Below the pieces are notes generated by a model. The model was not told the origin of the DNA. It saw nothing but the letters and a program-made list of their open reading frames with translations, and made no database searches. From contig CAVVYA010000006.1 of the NCBI GenBank assembly GCA_963752345.1, positions 124,001-188,000 on the forward strand: a DNA stretch of 64,000 nt, read 5' to 3'. This stretch comes from CAVVYA01 sp963752345. GTDB lineage: Bacteria > Pseudomonadota > Alphaproteobacteria > SMXQ01. The position numbers were made by a program, and so were the translations under genes. This document shows, one piece after another, positions 7,924 to 15,841 of this stretch; positions within the stretch are counted from its first letter, which is position 1; each line of letters starts with the position of its first letter.

Positions 7924-8662
7924 GCAGGGCGCGGCCCTGCACGGCCTTGAACAGCTTGCCGCGGCCGAACGGCAGGTTGATCAGCACGGCGGCGCCGGCA
8001 TCCTGGGCGGTCGGCAGCAGCCGGGCCTCGGCCTCGCGGTCGGCGAGCGAATAATTGATCTGGAAGAAATCCGGCTTCTCGCGCGCCAGCGTCTTCTCGA
8101 CCGCGTCATAGTCGCGCACGAAGGACGACGTCATGCCGACATAGCGGCAGATGCCCTGGCTTTGCCAGTCGCGCAGATGGGCCAGGCTCTGGTCCGCGAC
8201 GCGCACATTGTGGAGTTGCATGAGGTCGAGCTTGTCGGTGCGCAGCTTCTTGAGGCCGCTGCGCATTTCGGCGTCGCTCGCGGCGCGTTCGGCGACCCGC
8301 ACCTTGGTGGCGAGGAAAATCTTGTCGCGTGCCTGGATGTCGCTGAGAATCTCGCCGACCCGCTCCTCGGCCGGGCCATAGGACGGCGCGGTGTCGATCA
8401 GCTTGCCGCCGCCTTCGATCAGATTCTGGATCACCTTGGTGCGCTCGGCCTTTTGCGGATCGTTGGGACCGAATTCGAAGATCACGGCGGTGCCGAGCCC
8501 GACCGCCGGCAGCATCTCGCCGGTGCGCGGAATGGGCCGCCGCAGCAGCGGCCCGCTTTGGGCGATAGCCATGCGGGGCAGCGGAAGAGCCGCCGCGATG
8601 CCAAGTCCGGCGCCCATGGCGAGCGCCCGGCGGCGTGAAACTGTCGTCGGTTTGTCGGGCAT
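7721..8662 (-). CDS. aldo/keto reductase with Tat-type signal
   Basis: A 313-residue protein. The N terminus (SRRRALAMGAGLGIAAALP, then RMAIAQ) is a twin-arginine signal peptide, so the enzyme is probably exported folded to the periplasm. The aldo/keto reductase tetrad is visible: D and Y in LIDTAPSYG, K in FLATKVRV, H in LMQLHNV. The start at 8662 is chosen because GGGAG sits 7 bases upstream and it precedes the signal; the longer frame is a read-through of upstream DNA. The transporter gene ends 2 bp upstream at 8664. Its original downstream partner was probably the Ntn hydrolase now at 2170-3193. Confidence 0.88.
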   Translation of the reverse strand: MPDKPTTVSRRRALAMGAGLGIAAALPLPRMAIAQSGPLLRRPIPRTGEMLPAVGLGTAVIFEFGPNDPQKAERTKVIQNLIEGGGKLIDTAPSYGPAEERVGEILSDIQARDKIFLATKVRVAERAASDAEMRSGLKKLRTDKLDLMQLHNVRVADQSLAHLRDWQSQGICRYVGMTSSFVRDYDAVEKTLAREKPDFFQINYSLADREAEARLLPTAQDAGAAVLINLPFGRGKLFKAVQGRALPDWAAEIEATSWAQVFLKFLLSHPAVTAVIPGSDKPEYMVDNLKAGRGPMPDAALRKRMISFWESLG

Positions 8663-8663
8663 G

Positions 8664-10041
8664 TCACGCTCCCTTCGGTTGTGGTTGTGGTGCTTGTGTT
8701 CGTTGCAGCACGGCGGCCGACCGCGCGCGGCCGTCCTGGGCGCGGCCCAGGACAATGGCCAGAGCCAGCCACAGCATACAGACCGGCACGGCGCTGAGCG
8801 AGATCAGCGACAGTTCCAGCCCGGCGGTGCGCAGGGCGGCGAACAGCCAGCCGAACGCCGCGTCGGCACCGCGGAACACGACGATGTCGATGACGTTCTT
8901 CGCCTTGTATTTCTCCTCGCGCGCGACGACCGTGAACAGGATCTCGCGCGCCGGGTTGGAGATGGCGAAATTGGCGGTGCGCTGGGCGGCCTGGAAAGCG
9001 ATCAGCACGGTCAGCATCGGCGAGGCGGCGAGCACCGCGAAGCCGAGCACGAAGACCATGGGCAGGAAGGCGAGCGCCGGGGCCGTGCCGAAGCGGTTGA
9101 TCAGCCGGCCGGTGGCGAAGAACTGGGTGGCGAGCGTGAGGATGCCGACCACCAGGTCGATGGTGGCGAAGATGCGGGTGCGCACGGCGGGATCTTCCGA
9201 CGAGGCTTCGACGATATAGGCCTGCTGGAAATACAGGAAGGTTCCGGCGAGCGACAGCAGCGCGACCCACAGCGCGATGCCGGCGAGATAGGGCGAGCGC
9301 AAGCAGCAGCAGGAAGCCGTCGAACCAGCCGCCCCCCAGCTTCTCATCGGCGCGCTTTTCATCGGCCGATTTTTCCGCGGGCGCGGTGACCGGGGCGGCT
9401 GAGCTTTCCGGTGCAGCCGGGCGGGGCGTGGCGGCTTCGAGCCGCCGCGCGCAGAGCACCGCGAGCTCGAGCAGCACGGCCGCGACGATCAGCAGATTGA
9501 CGTGGCCGATCACGCCGACGAAGCCGACGGTCACCGCCGGTCCGAGCAGCGCGCCCGCCGTGCCGCCCGCCGCGATGAAGCCGAACAGCCGCTTGGCCTG
9601 CTCGCTGCGGTAGAGGTCGGCCATGAACGACCAGAAGATCGACACCGCGAACAGGTTGAAGACGCTGATCCAGACGAAGAACACGCGCGCCACATGGACC
9701 GTGCCGACGTCGAACATCAGCAGCAGCCAGAAGATCAGAATGTTGGCGACGAAGAAATGATAGACCAGCGGAATGAAGCGGCGGCGCGGCAGGCGCGCCA
9801 CCACGGCGCCATAGAACGGCACGGCCGCGAGCATGACGAAGAAGGTCGCGGTGAACAGCCACTGCAGATTGCGCACGCCGCCGGCGATGCCCATCTCGTC
9901 GCGCAACGGGCGCAGCACGTAATAGCCGGCGAGCAGGCAGAAGAAATAGGCGAAGGACCACAGCAGGGCCTGCGCCTCGCCGGGGCGCAGCTCGACGACG
10001 CGCCCGAGCCATTTCTGCAAAGCGGGAATGCGCGTGGCCAC
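8664..10041 (-). CDS. NTT/MFS-type membrane transporter (Npt1/Npt2-like), frameshifted
   Basis: An integral membrane protein with about 11-12 helices. The N-terminal part (ELRPGEAQALLWSF through GYYVLRPLRDEMG) is typical of MFS-like proteins annotated as NTP/NDP-exchange-like (Npt1/Npt2) carriers. After a charged linker (EKSADEKRADEKLGG) one extra base near 9300 shifts the frame. The second half (YLAGIALWVALLSLAGTF to QPQPKGA) reads on to 8664. The GTG at 10041 follows the upstream stop by 2 bp and has GAAGG before it. The true substrate in free-living bacteria is unknown. Confidence 0.75.
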
Positions 10042-10043
10042 GC

Positions 10044-10646
10044 TCAGCCCTTCGCCGTCGGCTGGCGCGGATGCACGCAATCCTGGAAATCGGGAAAGCT
10101 CTTCCACGCCGGTTCGGGCGGCTCGACGCCCGGCCGCGGCGCATAGATCGACGGCGCGACCAGTTGCATCGCCGGAATATAGCGCGGACAGTTCGGAAAG
10201 ATGGCGCGGGCCTGGACGCGGACGATCATCTGCGCGCCGACCGTATGGGCGAGCAGCGGATCGTCGCGGCTCACCGTCGCCGTGCCGTTGACGCGCAGCC
10301 GCCGAGGCTTGTCATGCAGCGCGATGAACAGCAGCCCGACGTTGGGATTGACCGTGAGATTGCCGAGGCTCTTGAACATGCCGTTGCCGTCGTAGTCCGG
10401 AAAGGCGAGCTCGGACGCGCCGGTCACGCGGACGAAGCCCGCCATGCCGCCCTTGAACGAGCAGTCGGGCCGGCCCTCGGCATCGGCGGTGGCGATGAAG
10501 AAGTAGACGGCGCTTTCGATGAAGCCCTTGTCGTCGTCGCTGAACGCGGTCCGCGTGAAGGAGGCCAGCTTGTCGGCGATCCGACGGCTTTCGAACTCGT
10601 CCTGCAGGCGGCGGTTGCCCTCGTGATACATGACCCTGTCGCCCAT
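10044..10646 (-). CDS. pyridoxamine 5'-phosphate oxidase-family flavoprotein
   Basis: A 200-residue split-beta-barrel protein of the PPOX class. Recognisable blocks are FFIATADAEGRPDCSFKGG, LAFPDYDGNGMFKSLGNL, NPNVGLLFIAL and RLRVNGTATV. Members bind FMN, F420 or haem and reduce or oxidise diverse small molecules. It is longer than minimal FMN-binding forms and lacks the PdxH C-terminal signature, so true PdxH activity is unlikely. It sits directly upstream of the transporter gene, with 2 bp between them. Confidence 0.82.
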   Translation of the reverse strand: MGDRVMYHEGNRRLQDEFESRRIADKLASFTRTAFSDDDKGFIESAVYFFIATADAEGRPDCSFKGGMAGFVRVTGASELAFPDYDGNGMFKSLGNLTVNPNVGLLFIALHDKPRRLRVNGTATVSRDDPLLAHTVGAQMIVRVQARAIFPNCPRYIPAMQLVAPSIYAPRPGVEPPEPAWKSFPDFQDCVHPRQPTAKG

Positions 10647-10789
10647 CGATCCCTTCCACCAGGCGTTCGACTAGGATGGAGCGGCTTCAGTGTGGCATGA
10701 CCGCGCACCGGCAGCCAAGCGGAAGGGTCAGTAAAATGGGAAGGCTGAACGGAACGTGATGACGGCTGGTCTATAAGACCGGGTTGCGA

Positions 10790-11107
10790 TCAGATGCCGC
10801 GCTGGCGCAGCCGCTGGTCGACGTTGCGTTCGCTTTCGCGGCGCAGGTCCTGGCGCTGACGGTTGCCTTGCTGCTGCTGTTGCAGCCGGCGCTGCAACTC
10901 CTCGCGCTGAAGCTGCTGGTCGGCCGCGTTGCGGTCCTGCTGGCGGTCGAGCGCGCGCTCACGTTGGCGCTGCTCGAGTCGGCGGTCGAGATCGCGCTGG
11001 CGCTCCTCCGACTGGGCGAACGCCTGGGATGTCGGCCCGCACGCGGCCATGGCGACCAGGGGCAGAGCCCAAAAGGCATGGCGGAGCAGGGTGCGGCGAT
11101 TCATCAT
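10790..11107 (-). CDS. small Arg/Gln/Glu-rich lipoprotein
   Basis: About 105 residues. The N terminus MMNRRTLLRHAFWALPLVAMAAC is a lipoprotein signal with the lipobox AMAAC. The remainder is an uninterrupted charged helix dominated by Q, R and E, with repeated RQRxLDRR-type segments, likely a coiled coil facing the periplasm. The start is either of the adjacent ATGs at 11107 or 11104. It stands alone. No named family recognised. Confidence 0.65.
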   Translation of the reverse strand: MMNRRTLLRHAFWALPLVAMAACGPTSQAFAQSEERQRDLDRRLEQRQRERALDRQQDRNAADQQLQREELQRRLQQQQQGNRQRQDLRRESERNVDQRLRQRGI

Positions 11108-11180
11108 GCGTCTAATGTGGCGCGTCCGCGGGGCTTTTCCAACGCGGAAATACGTGAGGAAATTGAGCCAGATAGCAGGC

Positions 11181-11212
11181 AAAAAAGAAGCGGCCCCCGA
11201 AGGGGCCGCTTC
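11181..11212 (-). terminator. rho-independent terminator of the marR-ubiD operon
   Basis: A perfect 11-bp stem (GAAGCGGCCCC, complement at 11202-11212) with a 4-base loop, followed on the minus strand by six Ts (11181-11186). It lies ~32 bp past the UbiD stop codon. Confidence 0.85.
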
Positions 11213-11243
11213 CGTGACGCTGACTGACGTCGGTAGGCGAGGC

Positions 11244-12725
11244 TCAGGTCGGTTTGCCCCAGCCTTCGAGGAGATGACCAAACTTCTCGCGGGTCTCCCT
11301 CGACAGCTCTTTCGACGGCATGTTGACCTTCGGGAACTGGTCGCGCCAGTGGAACGGACGGCACGCGTCGATGATGGCGCGGCTGTTCGTGTAGTCCTGC
11401 TTCTCGCGCTGCTCGGGCGTGATGCGCGGGTCGAGCGGCGTGGACCAGGCGTTGTGCACGATGTCGATCGAGGTGGCCGGATCGGACCGGGTCACCACCG
11501 CCCACATCAACTCCTCGAGGTTCGAGACGTCGATGTCGTCGTCGACCACGAACACATACTTGCCGGCATAGGCGCCGACATGGCACTGGCAGGCGATGTG
11601 GCCGGCCTGCCGGGCATGACCGGCATAACGCTGCTTGATCGAGACGGCGACGAACATGCGCGCCGTGCCGACTTCGTGCGCCCACACGTTGGTCACGTCG
11701 GGCACGCCGGCGGCCTGGATCGACTGCTTGAGCAGGGCCGAGCGGGCGACCGCGCGGTAGCGGGCGAGTTCATCGGGCGGACGTTGCGGCGGGCAGCCGA
11801 GGATGATCGGATCGTTGCGATGATAGATCGCTTCGACGTGCAGGACAGGCTCGGGACGGACGTCGGAGGCGTAATAGCCGGTCCACTCGCCGAACGGACC
11901 TTCGTTCTTGAATTCCGTCGGATCGATCCAGCCCTCGAGGACGATTTCGGCGTCCTTGGGGAACGGCAGGCCGGTGATGTGGCCCTTCACGCATTCGAGC
12001 GGCTTCTTGTAGAGGCCGCCGAGGATGTCGTATTCGCAGACGCCGTAGGGCACTTCCTGCGAGGCGAGCAGGAACAGCATCGGGCTGCCGCCGAGCACCA
12101 CCAGGGCGGGCATCTTCTCGCCGCGGGCGGCGTATTTGTCACGGTGGATACGGCCGTGCTTGCCCGGGGAAATGTAGAAGCCGATGGTGTTCTTGTCGTG
12201 GATCATGCAGCGGTAGGTGCCGCAGTTGATCCACTTCTCGTCGGGGTCCTGGGTGACGTTGTAGGAGCCGGTGCCGATGTAGCGGCCGCCGTCTTCCTCG
12301 TGCCACTTCGGCGTCGGGAACTTGAACAGGTCGACGTCCTTGCCCTTGAGAATGTTCTCGAACACCGGGCCGGTCTCGACGATCTTGTGCGGGATCGGCT
12401 TGTTGTCCTGGTTGCGGTAGACCTTCAGGAAGGCCTCCGACAGCTCAAGACGGTTGAGGCCGGCCGGGAAGCCGAGCGTCATGTTGGCGCGCTTGGCGCC
12501 GAAGAAGTTGGTCAGCACCCGGTGGCCCTTCGGCACGCCCGGGACGTCTTCGAAAATTCCGCAAGGCGCCGGGTCGGTGTGGTGCAGCAGCTCGGTCGCC
12601 ATGCCGATCTCGCGCTCCCAGGTCAGACCCTTCACGTGCTTGATTTCGCCAAGCTTGTCCGCCTCTTCGATCCAACCACGCAGGTCGGTGTAGGCGAACT
12701 GATGCTTCAGATTGTCATCAGCCAT
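11244..12725 (-). CDS. UbiD-family (prenyl-FMN-dependent) decarboxylase, second copy
   Basis: A 493-residue protein with the UbiD signature EGPFGEW at residues 275-281 and conserved blocks GGRYIGTG, HDKNTIG and HITGLPFP. It catalyses prFMN-dependent (de)carboxylation, substrate unknown. The start at 12725 is chosen because GGAG precedes it at proper spacing; its first bases overlap the 3' end of the marR gene, so the two are co-transcribed and probably coupled. It is a divergent paralogue of the UbiD at 153-1610. Expression is likely controlled by the neighbouring MarR protein. Confidence 0.93.
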   Translation of the reverse strand: MADDNLKHQFAYTDLRGWIEEADKLGEIKHVKGLTWEREIGMATELLHHTDPAPCGIFEDVPGVPKGHRVLTNFFGAKRANMTLGFPAGLNRLELSEAFLKVYRNQDNKPIPHKIVETGPVFENILKGKDVDLFKFPTPKWHEEDGGRYIGTGSYNVTQDPDEKWINCGTYRCMIHDKNTIGFYISPGKHGRIHRDKYAARGEKMPALVVLGGSPMLFLLASQEVPYGVCEYDILGGLYKKPLECVKGHITGLPFPKDAEIVLEGWIDPTEFKNEGPFGEWTGYYASDVRPEPVLHVEAIYHRNDPIILGCPPQRPPDELARYRAVARSALLKQSIQAAGVPDVTNVWAHEVGTARMFVAVSIKQRYAGHARQAGHIACQCHVGAYAGKYVFVVDDDIDVSNLEELMWAVVTRSDPATSIDIVHNAWSTPLDPRITPEQREKQDYTNSRAIIDACRPFHWRDQFPKVNMPSKELSRETREKFGHLLEGWGKPT

Positions 12726-13300
12726 TGTGTTCTCCACTTCACAGGTTCGGTAGGCACGTTCTTCGGTAAACTCGTGTGGTCGAAATTCGCTGCTATCCCG
12801 CGGCGCGGCGCAAGGGTCTTCACGTTTCGGCCGGACTCCGCGTCATCGCGCGTCTTGGCGAAATCGACCTTGATGCCGTGCAGGTTGTCGAGCATGCGCA
12901 GCAGCGCCTTGCGGAACGCGGCGCCTTCCTCGGCGCTGAAGCCCGACAGCAGGACCTTGTCATAATCCTTGTAATAGACCGGGCGATGCTGCTGCGCGAG
13001 CTTACGCCCCTTGGCGGTCAGGCTGACGAGCACCGAGCGCTTGTCGCTGGTGTCGCGCGAGCGGCGCAGCAGACCCTTGGCGCTCATGCGGTCGAGCAGC
13101 CGGGACAGGGTGGAGGTTTCGATGCCGGTGAGCCGCGCCAGCTCGTTGACCGAAAGAGAATCCTTGGCGAGCAGCCGGAACAGCACGCGCACGCCCTCGA
13201 TCTTCAGGCCGTAGGCGCGGGCATGCTTGTTCACTTCGGTTTCGACTTCCGAAACGATCAGATGCATGAGGAACGGCAGACTGCGTTCCAGATCGCTCAT
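12707..13300 (-). CDS. MarR-family transcriptional regulator
   Basis: A 197-residue winged-helix protein. The DNA-binding region is SVNELARLTGIETSTLSRLLDRMSAKGLL followed by the wing (RRSRDTSDKRSVLVSLT). The ~45-residue C-terminal tail is longer than in most MarR proteins and may be real or a read-through extension. It is the first gene of a two-gene unit with ubiD, overlapping it. A 29-bp palindrome 68 bp upstream of the start is the obvious operator. MarR proteins of this kind usually release DNA on binding an aromatic acid or its CoA ester; here the ligand may be the UbiD substrate (inference). Confidence 0.9.
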   Translation of the reverse strand: MSDLERSLPFLMHLIVSEVETEVNKHARAYGLKIEGVRVLFRLLAKDSLSVNELARLTGIETSTLSRLLDRMSAKGLLRRSRDTSDKRSVLVSLTAKGRKLAQQHRPVYYKDYDKVLLSGFSAEEGAAFRKALLRMLDNLHGIKVDFAKTRDDAESGRNVKTLAPRRGIAANFDHTSLPKNVPTEPVKWRTQWLMTI

Positions 13301-13367
13301 GAGAACAAGCTCGGCCTGTTGTGAGGTGAGGGATGACCCTGATTGGCGCGGAGTTTGCCCCAGTTTA

Positions 13368-13396
13368 TTTGCAAACGCAATAATTGCTTTTGCAAA
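13368..13396. promoter_or_regulatory. 29-bp palindromic operator candidate upstream of marR-ubiD
   Basis: Outer arms TTTGCAAA (13368-13375 and 13389-13396) flank a core GCAATAATTGC (13377-13387), with one unmatched base pair between each arm and the core. The whole is a near-perfect palindrome in AT-rich DNA between the marR start and the tauE stop. The repeated TTGCAA elements and MarR-like dyad size make it a strong candidate for autoregulation by the adjacent MarR protein. Confidence 0.75.
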
Positions 13397-13457
13397 TATT
13401 GCGCTGCAGCAAAGCTTGCCGAAGCATGGCGGCGCCTGTGGATAAACGCCTTTTGCC

Positions 13458-14207
13458 TTAGAACAGCGCGCGGCGGATCATGTTGAGGCCGATCACGACC
13501 AGGGTGATCAGCAGGATCTTGCGAAACAAAGTTTCATTGATATGCCCGCGGATCAGGGTTCCGATCGCCATGCCGGCGACCACGGGAATGCAGGCGAGCA
13601 GGGTGGGAAGGGCGTGCTCCTGCCGTAGGGTTCCCTCGATGATATAGAAGACACCGGTCGGCAGCAGGCCGAGCAGGTAGACCAACCCGATGGTGCCGAT
13701 GAATTCCTCCTTCGGCACATGGAGGGAGACCAGGAACATGATCACGGCGGGGCCGATGAACAGCGTCAGCCCGCCGAAGAAGCCGCCGGTGATTCCGATC
13801 ACCAGGCTGATCCACAGCGCATGGCGCTCGGGCACGCGGAACGTCGGGTTCAACAAGTTGACCAGCGAGAAGCCGGCGACGGACGCGCCGACGATGCCTT
13901 CGAGCATGCGCGGATCGATGCTGACCAGCGTCTTGCTGCCGAACCAGGTGCCGAGCACCACCGCCAGCATCATCGGCCAGAAGCGCTTGATCGCGGTCAG
14001 GAAGTAGCCGCCCTGGAAGGCTTGCCACAGGTTGGTGATGAGCACCGGGCCATACATGATGGCGATCGCGTCGCGCACCGGAATGAAGGTGGCCATCAGC
14101 GGGATCGCCACCATGGGCAGGCCGACGCCGAGCATGCCCTTGATCCAGCCGCCGGCGAGCAGGGCGCCGGCGCAGGCGAGAATGCTGTAGAGGGTAAGTT
14201 CGGCCAT
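13458..14207 (-). CDS. TauE/SafE-family membrane transporter
   Basis: A 249-residue protein with about eight hydrophobic helices and the two-fold TauE/SafE pattern: LLAGGWIKGMLGVGLP near the N terminus and GITGGFFGGLTLFIGP in the middle. The family exports sulfite, sulfoacetate or other organic anions. It is co-directional with and ends ~160 bp upstream of marR. An organic-acid role would suit the context but is not shown. Confidence 0.88.
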   Translation of the reverse strand: MAELTLYSILACAGALLAGGWIKGMLGVGLPMVAIPLMATFIPVRDAIAIMYGPVLITNLWQAFQGGYFLTAIKRFWPMMLAVVLGTWFGSKTLVSIDPRMLEGIVGASVAGFSLVNLLNPTFRVPERHALWISLVIGITGGFFGGLTLFIGPAVIMFLVSLHVPKEEFIGTIGLVYLLGLLPTGVFYIIEGTLRQEHALPTLLACIPVVAGMAIGTLIRGHINETLFRKILLITLVVIGLNMIRRALF

Positions 14208-14431
14208 GGCGCCTGTTTGGATCGATCGTTGTTCTTGTCGGCCGCATGGCCAGGAAACCGGACCTAATCCCGCGCGGCGCGCCGGTCAAGCGACATGATC
14301 GCGAGCGGAGGGTGCCGGCGGCCGGGATTTTCCGTCCGACCGGGGATGACTGGGTTTGCGCTTCATGCTAACCACCTGCTCCATCCAGGGCCGCGGCATT
14401 TGCGGCCGAGATCCTGAGGGAGCGTGACAGC

Positions 14432-15664
14432 GTGGCGGATCAGACCATCGTTATCGTCGGTGCGGGTCATGCCGGCGGGCGTGCCGCGGAGGCCATGCGC
14501 CAAGTGGGCTTCAAGGGCCGCGTCGTGCTGGTCGGCGAGGAAGCCTATCCGCCCTACGAACGTCCGCCGCTGTCGAAGGACGTGCTGTTCGGCGATTTCC
14601 CGATCGAGCGCACCTATCTCAATCCGCTCGACTTCTATGCCGCCAATGCCATCGATCTCAAGCTGCGCACCCGCGCCGTGGCGCTCGATGCCAGGGCGCA
14701 CAAGCTGGAACTGACCGGCGAACACGCCGGCGAGCTCGCCTACGACAAGCTGCTGCTGGTGACCGGCGGCCATGTGCGCAAGCTGCCGTCGCCCGGCGCC
14801 GACCTCGCCGGCATTTATTATATCCGCAACATCGACGATTCGCTCGCCATCAAGCCGCTGCTCAAGCCGGGCGCGCGCATCGTGGTGATCGGCGGCGGCT
14901 TCATCGGGCTCGAGGCCGCGGCGAGCGCGCGCAAACTCGGCTGCGAGGTCACCGTTCTCGAAATGATGCCGACGCTGCTGACCCGCGTGTGCGACGCCCA
15001 GGTCGGCGACTGGTTCGCGAATTTCCACCGCAGCCACGGCGTGCGCGTGCTGACCAGCGCCGTGGTCGACCGGTTGGAAGGCAATGGCAAGGTCGAGCGC
15101 GTGGTGCTCGGCGACGGCAGCGTGCTGCCGGCCGACGTGGTGATCGTCGGCATCGGCATCATTCCCGAACACCCAGCTCGCCGCCGACGCCGGGCTCGAG
15201 GTGAGCAACGGCATCGTGGTCGACGAATTCGGCCGCACGGCGGACCCCGACATCTTCGCCGCGGGCGACGTGGCCAATCTGCCGAATCCCGATCCTCGGC
15301 TATCGCGTGCGGCTCGAAATCCTGGGCCAACGCCCAGAACGGCGGCATCGCGGTCGCGCGCAACATGGTGAGCGAGACCATGACGCCCTACAGCGAGGTG
15401 CCGTGGTTCTGGTCGGACCAGTTCGATCTCAATCTGCAGATCGCCGGCGCGCCGGCGACGTGGGACAAGCTGGTGACGCGCGGCGATCCGGAGACCGGCA
15501 AGTTCATGCTGTTCTATCTGGCGGCCGGCCGCGTGGTCGCCGCCAATACCTTCAACCTCGGCCGCGACATGCGCTTCGCCAAGCGGCTGATCGAAACCGG
15601 CAAGATGGTCGGCGAAAGCGATCTCGCCGACGAGAAGGCCAAACTCAAGGATCTCGCCGCTTAA
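14432..15664 (+). CDS. FAD-dependent ferredoxin/rubredoxin reductase (oxygenase reductase component) with three +1 errors
   Basis: About 410 residues. The FAD site VGAGHAGGRAAEAM lies near residue 10, the NAD(P)H site VIGGGFIGLEAAASARKLG near 155, and the second FAD contact ends in AAGDVANLPNP. The fold is that of reductases that serve Rieske oxygenases and P450s. The reading frame is lost between about 15170 and 15320 and then regained: single extra bases near 15171, 15291 and 15318 sum to three. The corrected middle reads ETQLAADAGLEVSNGIV then ILGYRVRLESWANAQN. It probably passes electrons to the Rieske ferredoxin at 18000-18317 and the oxygenase at 22734-24508. Confidence 0.85.
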   Translation: MADQTIVIVGAGHAGGRAAEAMRQVGFKGRVVLVGEEAYPPYERPPLSKDVLFGDFPIERTYLNPLDFYAANAIDLKLRTRAVALDARAHKLELTGEHAGELAYDKLLLVTGGHVRKLPSPGADLAGIYYIRNIDDSLAIKPLLKPGARIVVIGGGFIGLEAAASARKLGCEVTVLEMMPTLLTRVCDAQVGDWFANFHRSHGVRVLTSAVVDRLEGNGKVERVVLGDGSVLPADVVIVGIGIIPEHPARRRRRARGEQRHRGRRIRPHGGPRHLRRGRRGQSAESRSSAIACGSKSWANAQNGGIAVARNMVSETMTPYSEVPWFWSDQFDLNLQIAGAPATWDKLVTRGDPETGKFMLFYLAAGRVVAANTFNLGRDMRFAKRLIETGKMVGESDLADEKAKLKDLAA

Positions 15665-15841
15665 AATCCCTTCGCATTCGCAGCGTCGCTCGCGCCGCAT
15701 TTGTGCGCCGTCGTGAACAGTGCGATGCGGGATTCGCCTATTATCATCTGGAGTGCGGCCCGCTATAACCGCTGAACAAGAACACGTCCCGCGTGCAGCG
15801 TCCGCGCGCATGTCGGGGCTCCCTTAACCTGAGGAGACGTC

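Noticed and set aside
7523..8638. A 371-codon plus-strand frame across the aldo/keto reductase
   Set aside because: Antisense to a gene with a complete catalytic tetrad; it starts inside the secreted-protein gene and has no domain.
10929..12965. A 678-codon open frame on the plus strand opposite ubiD and marR
   Set aside because: It is antisense to two well-supported genes, rich in Arg/Val/Ala/Asp as expected for a high-GC shadow frame, and has no recognisable domain.
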